Below are positions 8,184 to 17,378 of a stretch of 64,000 bases of DNA, one piece after another. The translations under genes were made by a program, and so were the position numbers. Numbering within the stretch: position 1 is the stretch's first letter; each line of letters starts with the position of its first letter. Source of the DNA: an uncultured Bryobacteraceae bacterium. Its GTDB lineage: Bacteria > Acidobacteriota > Terriglobia > Bryobacterales > Bryobacteraceae. The DNA is taken from positions 1 to 64,000 of the forward strand of contig CALJAM010000010.1 in the NCBI GenBank assembly GCA_938027685.1, in the 5' to 3' direction. A model generated the notes under the pieces. It had not been told where the DNA came from. It worked only from the letters and a program-made list of their open reading frames with translations, and ran no database searches.

Positions 8184-8663
8184 TCAGCCGCCCGTACGCA
8201 GCCGGCGCATGAGGTTGCCCATCTCGACCGCGCTCATGGCAGCGTCGAAACCCTTGTTGCCCGACTTGGCTCCCGCACGATCGATCGCCTGTTCCAGGGT
8301 GTCGCACGTGAGCACTCCGAAAGTCACCGGTGTCCCCGTCTCCAGCGCCACCTGGGCCAGCCCCTTGGCCGCCTCCGACGCGATGTACTCGTAATGCGGC
8401 GTGTCGCCGCGAATGACCGCGCTCAGGCAAATGATTGCGTCGTACGTCCCCGCCCGCGCCAGCTCGCGCGCCACCACCGGCAGCTCCCACGATCCCGGCA
8501 CGCGTACGACCCGAATCGCATCCGCATCGCAGCCGGTGCGGTTCAGCGCATCGAGCGCGCCCGCCAGCAGCCGTTCCGTGATCAGGCTGTTGAATCGGCT
8601 CACGACGATGGCGAACTTCAGACCTGCCGCGTTGAGCTGCCCTTCAATGATCTTTTCCGGCAT
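8184..8663 (-). CDS. ribH: 6,7-dimethyl-8-ribityllumazine synthase
   Basis: The penultimate riboflavin enzyme, condensing 5-amino-6-ribitylamino-uracil with 3,4-dihydroxy-2-butanone 4-phosphate. Visible signatures are [13 protein letters not shown], the binding loop [24 protein letters not shown] with the catalytic His region, and [20 protein letters not shown] 8663 is chosen because GGGGAG precedes it; the GTG at 8675 would add four residues. It is immediately upstream of nusB. Other riboflavin genes are not in the window. Confidence 0.95.
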   Translation of the reverse strand: MPEKIIEGQLNAAGLKFAIVVSRFNSLITERLLAGALDALNRTGCDADAIRVVRVPGSWELPVVARELARAGTYDAIICLSAVIRGDTPHYEYIASEAAKGLAQVALETGTPVTFGVLTCDTLEQAIDRAGAKSGNKGFDAAMSAVEMGNLMRRLRTGG

Positions 8664-8766
8664 GGACTCCCCCACGCCGGCCGCCGGTTTTTTTCCGCGC
8701 CGCCGGCTCAGAGCCTCATCATAGCGCAGGGGCCGGACGCCTTCACGCGTCGGCCCCCCACAGCCT

Positions 8767-10050
8767 TCATGGGTACAGACCGCGCACCGCCACGGCCTCG
8801 GCCACCCGCCCCACGCCCAGCATGTTGGCCGCCAGCCGCATGCTGACCTTCCGTTCCAGATGCAGACTGAGCACCTCGTGAAACGCGTTCTTCATGACCC
8901 GTTCCAGGCGCTCGTGCACCTCATGCAGCTCCCACATCAGATGCTGCTCGTTCTGCACCCACTCGAAGTAGGAAACGGTTACGCCGCCCGCATTGCAGAG
9001 GATGTCCGGGATGATGAAAACCCCCTTCTCCTCCAGAATCCGGTCGGCCTCGGGCGTGAGCGGTCCGTTGGCAGCCTCCGCGATGATCTTGGCCCGGACG
9101 CCGGCGGCATTGCCACCGTGAATCGCGTTCTCCAACGCCGCCGGAATCAGCACGTCGCACTCCAGCGCCAGCAGCTCCTCGCTCGAGATCGGTTCGGCGC
9201 CCGCAAAGCCGACGACGCTCCCCGTCCGCTCCTTGTGCATCATGAGCTTGGGAATGTCCAAGCCGTTCTTGTTGTAAACGCCGCCGCGCGAATCGTTCAC
9301 GGCAATCACCAGGGCCTGGTGCGAATCCAGCAGCAGAGCGGCTACCGACCCGGCATTGCCGAATCCCTGAACGACCACCCGCGCGCCCTTCATCTTCATC
9401 CGCAGGTGTTCGAAGGCGCACTCCAGCGTGTGGAACACGCCCCGGCCGGTGGCCTCGTCGCGCCCCCGCGAGCCGCCCGCGGCCAGCGGCTTTCCCGTCA
9501 CTACCCCGGGCACCGGGTAGCCTTCCCGCTTCATCATGCTGTAGGTGTCCATGATCCACGCCATGATCTGGGCGTTCGTGTAGACGTCCGGCGCGGGGAT
9601 GTCCTGCTGCGGCCCGATCAGGGGCGTAATGCTGGCCGCGTACCGCCGGGTCAGGCGTTCCAGCTCCCCGGGCGAGAGCTTTTTGGGGTCGCAGGCCACC
9701 CCACCCTTGCCGCCGCCGAACGGGATGTTCACGACCGCGCACTTCCAGCTCATCCACATGGCGAGCGCTTTCACTTCGTCCAGAGTCACGGCCGGGTGAT
9801 AGCGGATGCCGCCCTTGGCCGGCCCCCGGACGGTGCTGTGTTGCACGCGGTAGCCTTCGAAGTGCAGCACTTCGCCGTTATCCATGCGGATCGGCAGGTT
9901 GACGATCAGGATCCGCTCCGGGTACTTGATCATGGCCCGCAGATCTTGCGGCAGCTCCAGCGCATCGGCCGCGGCATCGAAATTCTCCAGCGCCACTTGA
10001 TAGGGCGACTTGTGATGGTTTGGCTGAACAGACGACATTCCCTTAGCCAT
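8767..10050 (-). CDS. gdhA: Glutamate dehydrogenase (hexameric, NAD(P)-dependent)
   Basis: Interconverts glutamate and 2-oxoglutarate plus ammonium. The N-terminal catalytic domain shows [26 protein letters not shown] with the catalytic lysine, and the conserved PAPDVYTN region. The Rossmann domain contains [11 protein letters not shown]. Length 427 matches the GudB/RocG-like group. A strong AGGAGG lies just before the ATG. Coenzyme preference cannot be settled by eye. It is alone between ribH and an ABC-2 permease, with a palindrome in its upstream region. Confidence 0.93.
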   Translation of the reverse strand: MAKGMSSVQPNHHKSPYQVALENFDAAADALELPQDLRAMIKYPERILIVNLPIRMDNGEVLHFEGYRVQHSTVRGPAKGGIRYHPAVTLDEVKALAMWMSWKCAVVNIPFGGGKGGVACDPKKLSPGELERLTRRYAASITPLIGPQQDIPAPDVYTNAQIMAWIMDTYSMMKREGYPVPGVVTGKPLAAGGSRGRDEATGRGVFHTLECAFEHLRMKMKGARVVVQGFGNAGSVAALLLDSHQALVIAVNDSRGGVYNKNGLDIPKLMMHKERTGSVVGFAGAEPISSEELLALECDVLIPAALENAIHGGNAAGVRAKIIAEAANGPLTPEADRILEEKGVFIIPDILCNAGGVTVSYFEWVQNEQHLMWELHEVHERLERVMKNAFHEVLSLHLERKVSMRLAANMLGVGRVAEAVAVRGLYP

Positions 10051-10066
10051 TGACCTCCTATACGGT

Positions 10067-10083
10067 GATAAAACCTGTTTATC
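10067..10083 (-). promoter_or_regulatory. Inverted repeat in the gdhA promoter region
   Basis: GATAAA-N5-TTTATC is a perfect six-base inverted repeat about 17 bases upstream of the gdhA start. A weak TTGCGC (10092-10087) and TATCAC pair with 17-base spacing overlaps it, so it could be an operator. The evidence is the symmetry and position only. Confidence 0.3.
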
Positions 10084-10118
10084 CTAGCGCAACCCGACCC
10101 CTTCTGCAACCGGAGGCT

Positions 10119-10928
10119 TCATAGCACGTCCGCGAACCCGCGCTTCAGGTGCCGAAAGAACAGCCCGCCCGCTACGAACGTCACCGAGGCCGCTGCCGCC
10201 AGCGCCCCCAGCTCGCGCAGGTTCACGGGTAGGTCGGTAAGCAGTCGCTCCCGGTACGCCTCCACGAAATGGGTCATCGGGTTGTATCTCACCAGCCACA
10301 ACAAATGAGACGGGATTTGTTCTTTCGTGATGAAGATCGGCGTCAGCCAGAACCAGCCCGTCAGCACCACCATCAGCACGTGCGCCGTGTCCCGCACATA
10401 CACGTTCAGGCTGGAAACGATCCAACCCAGCCCCACCGCAAACAGCCCCAGCAGAAACATGTACACGGGCAACAGCAGCACCATCAACCCCACGTGCCCG
10501 CCCCAGACGGCGATCGCCGCCGCCGCCATGGCCACCGCCATCAGGTGGTTGATCAGCGACGAAAGAAAAATCGAAACCGGCGCCAGCTCCGCGGGAAATA
10601 GCGTCTTGGTGATCAGATTCTTGTGATCGAGCAGACAACCTACCGACCGCTGCACGGTCTCCTGGAACAACAGCCACGGCAGGAAGCCGGCGAAAAGAAA
10701 CAGCGTGTAGTTCTGCGTGATCTCGCTCGGCGGAAGCCGTACGCGCAGGCAGGTCTGGAAGACGAACGTCCAGCTCGCCAGCAGCACCAGCGGGTGAATC
10801 AGTCCCCACAGCCATCCCGCCGCCGAACCCACGAATCGCTGCTCGAAATCGCGCCGTACGAGCTGGAACAGCAGGCTGCGCCGCTCCACGAGGTTGCGCA
10901 GGAAATGCATCCCGGGCAGGCGGTTCAT
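10119..10928 (-). CDS. ABC-2 type polysaccharide export permease (orphan)
   Basis: A membrane subunit of a TagG/KpsM/Wzm-type exporter for polysaccharide or polyol phosphate. It has about six hydrophobic segments, the amphipathic N-terminal [25 protein letters not shown], and the conserved late region [16 protein letters not shown]. It ends in [13 protein letters not shown], similar to the C-terminus of the second permease at 15213-15977. No ATPase gene is adjacent; the only candidate ATPase in the window is at 14450. The start was taken at MNRLPG. Confidence 0.85.
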   Translation of the reverse strand: MNRLPGMHFLRNLVERRSLLFQLVRRDFEQRFVGSAAGWLWGLIHPLVLLASWTFVFQTCLRVRLPPSEITQNYTLFLFAGFLPWLLFQETVQRSVGCLLDHKNLITKTLFPAELAPVSIFLSSLINHLMAVAMAAAAIAVWGGHVGLMVLLLPVYMFLLGLFAVGLGWIVSSLNVYVRDTAHVLMVVLTGWFWLTPIFITKEQIPSHLLWLVRYNPMTHFVEAYRERLLTDLPVNLRELGALAAAASVTFVAGGLFFRHLKRGFADVL

Positions 10929-11002
10929 CAGATCGTATTGTAGCGGCCGCGCCAAGCATGCTCGCATCGCCGTACTTGCGCCATAATGGATCCATAACCG
11001 GG

Positions 11003-11662
11003 ATGTTCCGCACCGTCAAGGAGCAGATCGAGACCATCTTCCGTGCAGACCCTGCTGCGCGTAGCGTCCTCGAGATCCTGCTCTGTTATCCCGGCTTCCA
11101 CGCCATCCTCCTCCACCGGCTGGCGCACAAGCTCTGGTGCTGGCGCATACCCCTCCTGCCGCGCCTGATCTCGCAGTTCAGCCGCTGGCTCACCGGCATC
11201 GAAATCCATCCCGGCGCGCGCATCGGGCGCCGCTTCTTTATCGATCACGGCATGGGAGTCGTCATCGGCGAAACCACCGAAATCGGCGACGACGTGCTCC
11301 TGTATCAGGGCGTCACCCTGGGCGGCACCGGCAAGGAGAAAGGTAAGCGGCACCCCACTATCGGCAACCACGTCGTCATCGGCGCAGGAGCCAAGGTGCT
11401 CGGCAACATCCGCATCGGCGATTACGTGAAGATCGGCGCCGGCTCCGTCGTCATCCGCTCGGTCCCCGACCACTCGACCGTCGTCGGCGTCCCCGGACGC
11501 GTCGTCCGCATCGCCGGCGTCTCGATCAACGACGAGCTCGAGCACGGCAAACTGCCCGACCCTGAAGGCCAGGCCATCGAGGAGCTCACCCGCCGCGTCG
11601 AACAGCTCGAACAGCAGGTGCGCGCACTGTTGCAACAGAAAGTGGGCCCGCGCGATTCCTGA
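11003..11662 (+). CDS. cysE: Serine O-acetyltransferase
   Basis: Acetylates L-serine with acetyl-CoA, the committed step of cysteine synthesis. The left-handed beta-helix hexapeptide repeats and the signature [33 protein letters not shown], then [19 protein letters not shown], are clear. It is 219 residues, a short SAT lacking the long N-terminal helical domain of E. coli CysE, like the EpsC/SrpH type. A heptad-rich C-terminus ([17 protein letters not shown]) may add a coiled coil. ATG 11003 is used; a CATAAT box at 10982-10987 lies 15 bases before it. cysK lies far away at the window end. Confidence 0.93.
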   Translation: MFRTVKEQIETIFRADPAARSVLEILLCYPGFHAILLHRLAHKLWCWRIPLLPRLISQFSRWLTGIEIHPGARIGRRFFIDHGMGVVIGETTEIGDDVLLYQGVTLGGTGKEKGKRHPTIGNHVVIGAGAKVLGNIRIGDYVKIGAGSVVIRSVPDHSTVVGVPGRVVRIAGVSINDELEHGKLPDPEGQAIEELTRRVEQLEQQVRALLQQKVGPRDS

Positions 11663-11671
11663 CCGACACCC

Positions 11672-12970
11672 TCAGCTCGCCAGGTAGGGCAGCGACCACG
11701 GCTTCCGATAAACCCGCGTCACCAGAGCCTGCGCTTCCGCGTTGCCTCGCACCCGCTCGGCGGCCCCCTCCCACTCGATGCGTGAACGGCTACGCAGCGC
11801 GATGTTGCCCAGGGCCGCCACCGTGGAGACATAATGTCCCGTCTCGACGTCGGTCACCGGCCGCCGCCGCGATCGGACGCATTCCAGAAAGTTCCCTACG
11901 TGCGCCCGACGCCCGTCCGCCTCCCGGTCCTGCGGATCCACTACCCGCTTGATGCTCAGGTTCTTCTTCTTCGGCTCCGGAATGACTTCCCACCCCCGTT
12001 GGTCCACCACCAACGTGGCTTCGCTGCCGCTGAACGCCAGGCCGTGGGGACGACCCCCGATGCCCACGCCCCCCAACATCTGGTGCTCCCAGATCAGCGT
12101 ATAACCGGGAAACTCGTACACGGCCACCTGCGTGTCGGGCGTCTCGGCGTTGTCCTCGCAAACGTACTTGCCGCCCGTGGAGGTCACCGCGCGCGGCGGC
12201 TCCGGCCCCATCGCCCACAGCGCCAGATTGATCAGATGCACGCCCCAGTCCGTCATCAACCCGCCGGCATAATCCCAGAACCAGCGAAAGTTGAAGTGGA
12301 ATCGGTTGGGATTGAACGGCCGCAGCGGCGCCGGCCCCAGCCAGAAATCGTAATCCACCCCCGCGGGCGGATTCGAATCGGGCGGATTACCGATGCCTCC
12401 TACCCAGTCCAGGTAAGCCCAGGCGCGCACCTGCCGGATCTTGCCTAGCTTGCCCGACTGCACGAACTCGATCGCCTCCTGATAGTGCGGACCGCTGCGC
12501 CACTGGGTACCCATCTGCACGATGCGGCCGTGCCGCCGCGCCGCCTCCACCATCGCCCGCCCCTCCGCAATCGTCGTCGCCAGCGGCTTCTCCACGTACA
12601 CGTCCTTGCCCTCCTGGCAGGCCAGTACCGTGGGCAGCGCGTGCCAATGATCGGGCGTGCAGACCACCACCACGTCCACATCCTTCCGCTCGATCACGCG
12701 GCGGAAGTCTTTCACTCCCTCCGGCCGATACTTGCGCAGCTTCTCCACCAACGCCATGCCGCCGGCGATGCGCGACTCGTCTACATCGCACACCACCGGA
12801 CAATCCACTTCCGGATAACTCAGGAAGGCCGTCAGGTCGCCCCGGCTGATGCCTCCGCAGCCGATCAGCCCGACGCGGATTTTCTCCAGCGCCGAAATCG
12901 ACCGCGCCGGACGCACCAGCGCCAGCGAAGAACCGAGCAGAATGAAACTACGACGGGTGCCGCCTTTCAT
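11672..12970 (-). CDS. Tat-exported Gfo/Idh/MocA family oxidoreductase
   Basis: An NAD(P)-dependent sugar or inositol dehydrogenase-like protein, 432 residues. A twin-arginine signal (GTRRSFILLGSSLALV) precedes the Rossmann motif VGLIGCGGISRGDL and the family motif YVEKPLATT. The C-terminal part has the alpha/beta substrate domain (WFWDYAGGLMTDWGVHLINLALWAMG). Exported members of this family often bind their nucleotide tightly, which is family knowledge rather than something seen here. ATG 12970 starts exactly before the twin-Arg signal. Divergent from a secreted hydrolase-like gene, suggesting joint sugar use. Confidence 0.88.
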   Translation of the reverse strand: MKGGTRRSFILLGSSLALVRPARSISALEKIRVGLIGCGGISRGDLTAFLSYPEVDCPVVCDVDESRIAGGMALVEKLRKYRPEGVKDFRRVIERKDVDVVVVCTPDHWHALPTVLACQEGKDVYVEKPLATTIAEGRAMVEAARRHGRIVQMGTQWRSGPHYQEAIEFVQSGKLGKIRQVRAWAYLDWVGGIGNPPDSNPPAGVDYDFWLGPAPLRPFNPNRFHFNFRWFWDYAGGLMTDWGVHLINLALWAMGPEPPRAVTSTGGKYVCEDNAETPDTQVAVYEFPGYTLIWEHQMLGGVGIGGRPHGLAFSGSEATLVVDQRGWEVIPEPKKKNLSIKRVVDPQDREADGRRAHVGNFLECVRSRRRPVTDVETGHYVSTVAALGNIALRSRSRIEWEGAAERVRGNAEAQALVTRVYRKPWSLPYLAS

Positions 12971-13003
12971 AGCACGCCCAGTATAACGCCCCCAAAATCC
13001 CGC

Positions 13004-13009
13004 TAGACT
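13004..13009 (+). promoter_or_regulatory. -10 box for a leaderless transcript (hydrolase-like gene)
   Basis: TAGACT ends seven bases before ATG 13017, placing the transcription start at the start codon. It is the same hexamer as the -10 box before the respiratory operon. Confidence 0.35.
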
Positions 13010-13016
13010 CGGATGC

Positions 13017-14453
13017 ATGAAAAGGCTTGGGATCGCCCTGCCCGCCGCCCTCCTGCTGCCCGCGCAGGTCATTCAGCTCGGTTCGCGCAGGGAACTCTTC
13101 CTGGATCGCTTCCTCATCGACCGGCTCGACCAAGCACAACTGCGCGTCGCACAGCCCGTGGAAGCCGGCCCCGTCCTTCGCCTGGATCAGCCCTGGGAAG
13201 GACCGTTCAGCGGCTACTTCACCGTCATCTACGACCCGCCCGTCTACAGGCTCTATTACCGTGGCCTGCCCGCAGCCGGACCGGACGGCAGCCCCCGCGA
13301 AGTCACTTGCTACGCCGAATCGCAGGACGGGATCCGCTGGGTCAAACCGCAGCTCGGCCTCTTTGAAGTGGCAGGCACTCGCCGCAACAACGTTATCCTC
13401 GCCGATCAGCCGCCTTTCTCGCATAACTTCGCTCCCTTCCTCGATCGCCGTCCCGGCGTGCCTGCCGCCGAGCGCTACAAGGCCCTTGCCGGAACCGCCC
13501 GCACCGGCCTACACGCCTTCGTCTCCGCCGACGGCATCCGATGGCGCCGCCTGCGCGAAAGCGCCGTGATCCCCGCTCCCGACCCCTCCGCCTTCGACTC
13601 CCAGAACGTCGCCTTCTGGAGCGAAAGCGAAGGCTGCTATGTCTGCTACTTCCGCAGCTGGAAGCGGATCGGCCAAGTCAACTATCGCTGGATCTCCCGA
13701 ACTACCAGCACGAACTTCCTCGACTGGAGCCCTCCGGTCGAAATGGACTTCGGTCAAGCGCCGCCCGAGCAGTTCTACACCAACCAGACCGCCCCTTACT
13801 TCCGTGCACCCCACCTTTACATCGGATTGGCGGCTCGCTTCATGCCCGGCCGACGCGCGCTCGGCGAAGCCCAGGCGCGCCGGCTCCTGGCGGATCCGCG
13901 TTACGCCGCGGATTGCTCGGACGCCATCCTGCTTACCAGCCGCGGCGGCCACCGCTACGAACGTACCTTCCTGGAAGCCTTCCTCCGACCCGGCCTCGGC
14001 TGGCAGAATTGGGTCTCGCGCACCAACTACCCCGCTCTCAACCTCGTTCCCACCGGCGCAAACGAAATGTCCTTTTATGTGGCGCGCCATTACGCGCAAG
14101 CCACCGCGCATCTGAGCCGCTACGTGCTCGCCCTCGACCGCATCGCCTCCATCCACGCAGGATATGCGGAAGGAGAGGCGCTCACGCACCCCTTCGTCTT
14201 CGCCGGCCGCGAACTTGAAATCAACTACGCGACCTCAGCCGCCGGCTGGCTGCGCATCGAAATCACCGACGAAGCCGGCCGCGCCCTGCCGGGCCGCTCC
14301 CTCCATGACAGCCTCGAGATCCTCGGCGATGAGATCGAAGGCGTCGCGCGTTGGAAAAACGGAAGCGACCTTTCCCCGCTGGCGGGAAAACCCATAAGGC
14401 TCCGCATCCGCCTCAAAGAAGCCGATCTGTACGCCTTGCGCTTCCGTCCTTAG
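13017..14453 (+). CDS. Secreted glycoside-hydrolase-like five-bladed propeller protein
   Basis: A 478-residue exported protein with a signal peptide (MKRLGIALPAALLLPAQV). The body shows repeating blade-like segments (DPPVYRLYYRG, YAESQDGIRWVKPQLGLFE, FVSADGIRWRRL, NVAFWSESEGCYVCYFRSW, ISRTTSTNFLDWSPP), the pattern of GH32/GH43-like propellers common in acidobacteria and planctomycetes. A C-terminal jelly-roll-like part follows from about residue 395. I cannot place the catalytic residues, so the activity is unproven. It faces the Gfo/Idh/MocA gene and its end overlaps the ABC ATPase gene end by four bases. Confidence 0.7.
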   Translation: MKRLGIALPAALLLPAQVIQLGSRRELFLDRFLIDRLDQAQLRVAQPVEAGPVLRLDQPWEGPFSGYFTVIYDPPVYRLYYRGLPAAGPDGSPREVTCYAESQDGIRWVKPQLGLFEVAGTRRNNVILADQPPFSHNFAPFLDRRPGVPAAERYKALAGTARTGLHAFVSADGIRWRRLRESAVIPAPDPSAFDSQNVAFWSESEGCYVCYFRSWKRIGQVNYRWISRTTSTNFLDWSPPVEMDFGQAPPEQFYTNQTAPYFRAPHLYIGLAARFMPGRRALGEAQARRLLADPRYAADCSDAILLTSRGGHRYERTFLEAFLRPGLGWQNWVSRTNYPALNLVPTGANEMSFYVARHYAQATAHLSRYVLALDRIASIHAGYAEGEALTHPFVFAGRELEINYATSAAGWLRIEITDEAGRALPGRSLHDSLEILGDEIEGVARWKNGSDLSPLAGKPIRLRIRLKEADLYALRFRP

Positions 14454-15211
14454 CCGCCCTGCCGGCCGGCGGCGGCCGCCTGCGCCGCACTCGCCGCCTG
14501 GTAGGCCTCCAGGACCTCGCGAACCGGACCCTCTCGCACCACGCGCCCGGCATCCAGCCAAAGCGCGCGCGTGCAAATGCGCTTTAGAATTTCACCCGCA
14601 TGAGAAACGCAGACGAAAGTGCAGCCCCGACGGCGCAACTCCTCGATCCTCTCGAAACAAGCGGCCTGGAAAGCCTGATCGCCCACCGCCAGGATTTCAT
14701 CGAACAGCATCACCTCCGCTTCGACGTGTATGGCCACCGAAAAGGCCAGCCGCAGAATCATGCCCGCCGAGTAGGTCCGTAAAGGCTCGTCGAGAAACTC
14801 GCCGATGCCCGAAAACTCGACGATTTCGTCGAAGCGCCGCCGTAATTCCGTACGGCTGAGCCCCAGCAGCGACGCATAGACGGCCAGATTCTCCCGGCCC
14901 GTCAAATCCGGATGAAAGCCCGAGCCCAGTTCGAGCAAACCCGCCACGCGGCCCCGCACCCTCACCTCGCCCTCGTCCGGAAACGACAGGCCGGCGATCA
15001 GACTCAGCAGCGTGCTCTTGCCCGCCCCGTTCGAGCCTACCACCGCCAGGCTGCCGCCCTCCTCCAGCTCGAAGGAAACCTCGCGCAGAGCGTAGAAACG
15101 CTCCTTCCGCTTGCGCCTCCATTTATCCATCAGATAGCGGTGGAGGAAGGCGCGGCTCGGATGCCGGTAATAGATCTTCGAAACTTTGCGAAATTCGATC
15201 GCAGGCGGCAT
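14450..15211 (-). CDS. ABC transporter ATP-binding protein, polysaccharide export (TagH/Wzt-like)
   Basis: The ATPase of an ABC-2 exporter of polysaccharides or teichoic-acid-like polymers. Motifs are Walker A VGSNGAGKST, signature YSAGMILRLAFS, Walker B VMLFDEILAVGD and the H-loop CVSHAGE. The N-terminal extension before the Walker A (FLHRYLMDKWRRKRKERFYALREV) is typical of this subfamily. There is no long C-terminal carbohydrate-binding domain like that of Wzt of O9a. ATG 15211 lies one base after the stop of the permease upstream, so the two form a pair. Confidence 0.92.
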   Translation of the reverse strand: MPPAIEFRKVSKIYYRHPSRAFLHRYLMDKWRRKRKERFYALREVSFELEEGGSLAVVGSNGAGKSTLLSLIAGLSFPDEGEVRVRGRVAGLLELGSGFHPDLTGRENLAVYASLLGLSRTELRRRFDEIVEFSGIGEFLDEPLRTYSAGMILRLAFSVAIHVEAEVMLFDEILAVGDQAFQAACFERIEELRRRGCTFVCVSHAGEILKRICTRALWLDAGRVVREGPVREVLEAYQAASAAQAAAAGRQGG

Positions 15212-15212
15212 C

Positions 15213-15977
15213 TTACAAGTAATCCGCGAATTTCGCCTTCGAGCGACGGAAAATGACAAGGCCCGCCCCCAACGCCAGCAAGGAAACAAACGCCAGCTTC
15301 CACACCAACGAAAACGGCGGCTCGCGGTTTTCCAGTAAAACCAATCGGCAGGCCATCACTACCGCCGCGATAGGATTGAACTGGTACACCGTGCGGTACT
15401 GATCGGGAATGATGGCGAACGAGTAGAAAATCGGCACCAGCCAGAACAGTACCGTGTTCGCCGATTCCACTACGTATCGCACGTCGCGAAAGAAAACGTC
15501 CAGCGCCGAAGACGCCAGCGAAAGGCCGCAGACGAAGATGATCTCCATGCCGAAGACAAACGGCAGCCAGAGCCAGTTTCGGTTGACCCCGTAGCCGGCC
15601 CCCAGCACGAACGCCACCAGCAGGGCAATCTGAATCAGGAAATGAACCCCGTTGGCGAGCACCACCGAAACCGGCACGATCTCGCGCGGCATGCGCACTC
15701 GCTTGACCAACGCGGCGTTATTCAGCAGCGACGTCGTGCCGCTCACCCAGGCCACGGCGAAGAAATTGTATGGCACCAGACCGCAAAGCACGAATACCCC
15801 GAAGTTCTTGATCGAAGGGCTGGGGAAGATCTTCGTGAAGATGAACGTCAGCACGCCCATCATCACCAGCGGATTCAGCAGCGACCAGAAAACCCCCAGC
15901 GACATGTTGCGGTAGCGGATTTTGAAATCCCGCAGAATCAGGTTCTGTAACAGGAAACCGTGTCGAAGCACCGGCAT
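15213..15977 (-). CDS. ABC-2 type polysaccharide export permease
   Basis: A membrane partner of the ATPase immediately downstream, with six predicted TM segments, an N-terminal amphipathic helix ([25 protein letters not shown]) and the late [19 protein letters not shown] region. Length 254 is standard for TagG/KpsM-type subunits. It exports an undecaprenyl- or otherwise lipid-linked glycan in the known family. No glycosyltransferases are nearby, so the substrate cannot be inferred. Its C-terminus ([12 protein letters not shown]) resembles that of the orphan permease at 10119. Confidence 0.9.
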   Translation of the reverse strand: MPVLRHGFLLQNLILRDFKIRYRNMSLGVFWSLLNPLVMMGVLTFIFTKIFPSPSIKNFGVFVLCGLVPYNFFAVAWVSGTTSLLNNAALVKRVRMPREIVPVSVVLANGVHFLIQIALLVAFVLGAGYGVNRNWLWLPFVFGMEIIFVCGLSLASSALDVFFRDVRYVVESANTVLFWLVPIFYSFAIIPDQYRTVYQFNPIAAVVMACRLVLLENREPPFSLVWKLAFVSLLALGAGLVIFRRSKAKFADYL

Positions 15978-16096
15978 GACCGCTGCGCTATCGGGCCTCG
16001 CTGAACCCGCTTAGTTTAACACACGGAACCGAAGCGCCCGCCTTCCCTGTTGACGCCGACGCGGGTTCCCGGTTCATACTGGCGGGGGAGGGCCCT

Positions 16097-17341
16097 ATGC
16101 ATCGCAGGCATTTCCTGGCTTCCGCAGCTCTGAGCTCTGCCGTTGCGCCCCGCGCCCTCGCCTTTCAGGGCGAAAAAAGCCGGTTGAAAATCACCAGCGT
16201 GCGTGTGGTTCGCACCCGCCCGAAACGCCCCTTGCCCGCCTACCAGCCCGCCCCAGGCTCCTGGTCCACGCAGGGCGCCGAGGTCGCCAGCCCCATGTCC
16301 ATTTACCCCAAGTACAAGGCGCGCCGCTCCCTCTATTTCCCGGATCCCGGCAGGCTCGATAGCTTTACCGTCGAGATCGCCACCGACAAGGGCCTGAAAG
16401 GCTACGGACAGGGCGGCCCCGGCGGCGCCGCCGTCGTCGAGGGACACCTCGCCAAGCTCCTCGTCGGCGAGGACCCCTTCGACATCGAGAAACTCTGGGA
16501 CATCATGTGGCGCGCCACCATGCACTACGGACGCATGGGCATCGCCATCAACGCTATCAGCGGCGCGGATCTGGCGCTCTGGGACCTGATCGGAAAGGCC
16601 CTGAACGAACCCGTCTACCGCCTGCTCGGCGGAGCCACCAAGGAACGCATCCCCGCCTACTGCACCGGCAACGATATCGAGCAGCACGTCGAGTTCGGCT
16701 TCCGCCGCCTCAAGCTCGCCATGCCTCACGGGCCCGCCGACGGCCGGGCGGGCATGAACAAGAACGTCGAACTGATACGTCGCGCACGCCGGGCGCTGGG
16801 CGAAGACGGCGACATCATGCTGGATTGTTGGATGGCATGGACCGAGGATTACGCGCGCGAAATGGCCGAGCTGGCCGCACCCTACCGCGTCTACTGGATG
16901 GAGGAATGTCTCCCGCCTCACGATTACGAAGGCTTCGCCCGGCTCCGCGCCGCCGTACGAACAACCCGCATCGCCACCGGCGAACACGAGTACACTCGCT
17001 ACGGGTTCCGCCGGCTGCTCGAACATCGCGCGGCCGATATCTGGCAACCGGACATTCACTGGTGTGGCGGCCTCACTGAGTTGCGCCGCATCGCCGCCCT
17101 CGCCGCTGCCTACGACATCCCGGTCATTCCCCACGTGGGCGGCAGCCGCGACGCCATCCATTTCGTGATGGCCACGCCCAACAGCCCGTGGGCCGAGCTC
17201 TTCATGCCGCCGCCCGGTGGACCGCCCGAAGTATACCGCCGCTATGAGGAGGACAACCTCCTCACGCGCGGACCGGAGGGAATTTACACGCGTCCCTCCG
17301 ACGCACCCGGCTTCGGCTGGGACTTCGAGGTCATTTCCTGA
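16097..17341 (+). CDS. Exported enolase-superfamily dehydratase (rhamnonate dehydratase-like)
   Basis: A mandelate racemase/muconate lactonising enzyme family protein, 414 residues. An N-terminal twin-arginine-like signal (MHRRHFLASAALSSAV) is followed by the capping domain and a TIM barrel. Probable Mg ligands are the Asp of MLDCWMAWT, the Glu of MEECLPP and the Glu of ATGEHEYT; the His of VIPHVGG is the likely general base, as in RhmD-type acid sugar dehydratases. The C-terminal AELFMPPPGG region also fits that group. A GGGGAGGG site precedes the ATG. Export of such an enzyme is unusual and fits the secreted sugar enzymes nearby. Confidence 0.78.
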   Translation: MHRRHFLASAALSSAVAPRALAFQGEKSRLKITSVRVVRTRPKRPLPAYQPAPGSWSTQGAEVASPMSIYPKYKARRSLYFPDPGRLDSFTVEIATDKGLKGYGQGGPGGAAVVEGHLAKLLVGEDPFDIEKLWDIMWRATMHYGRMGIAINAISGADLALWDLIGKALNEPVYRLLGGATKERIPAYCTGNDIEQHVEFGFRRLKLAMPHGPADGRAGMNKNVELIRRARRALGEDGDIMLDCWMAWTEDYAREMAELAAPYRVYWMEECLPPHDYEGFARLRAAVRTTRIATGEHEYTRYGFRRLLEHRAADIWQPDIHWCGGLTELRRIAALAAAYDIPVIPHVGGSRDAIHFVMATPNSPWAELFMPPPGGPPEVYRRYEEDNLLTRGPEGIYTRPSDAPGFGWDFEVIS

Positions 17342-17378
17342 GGTCAGAGGCAGCGCCTCCCTATACTGGCATTAGGCG

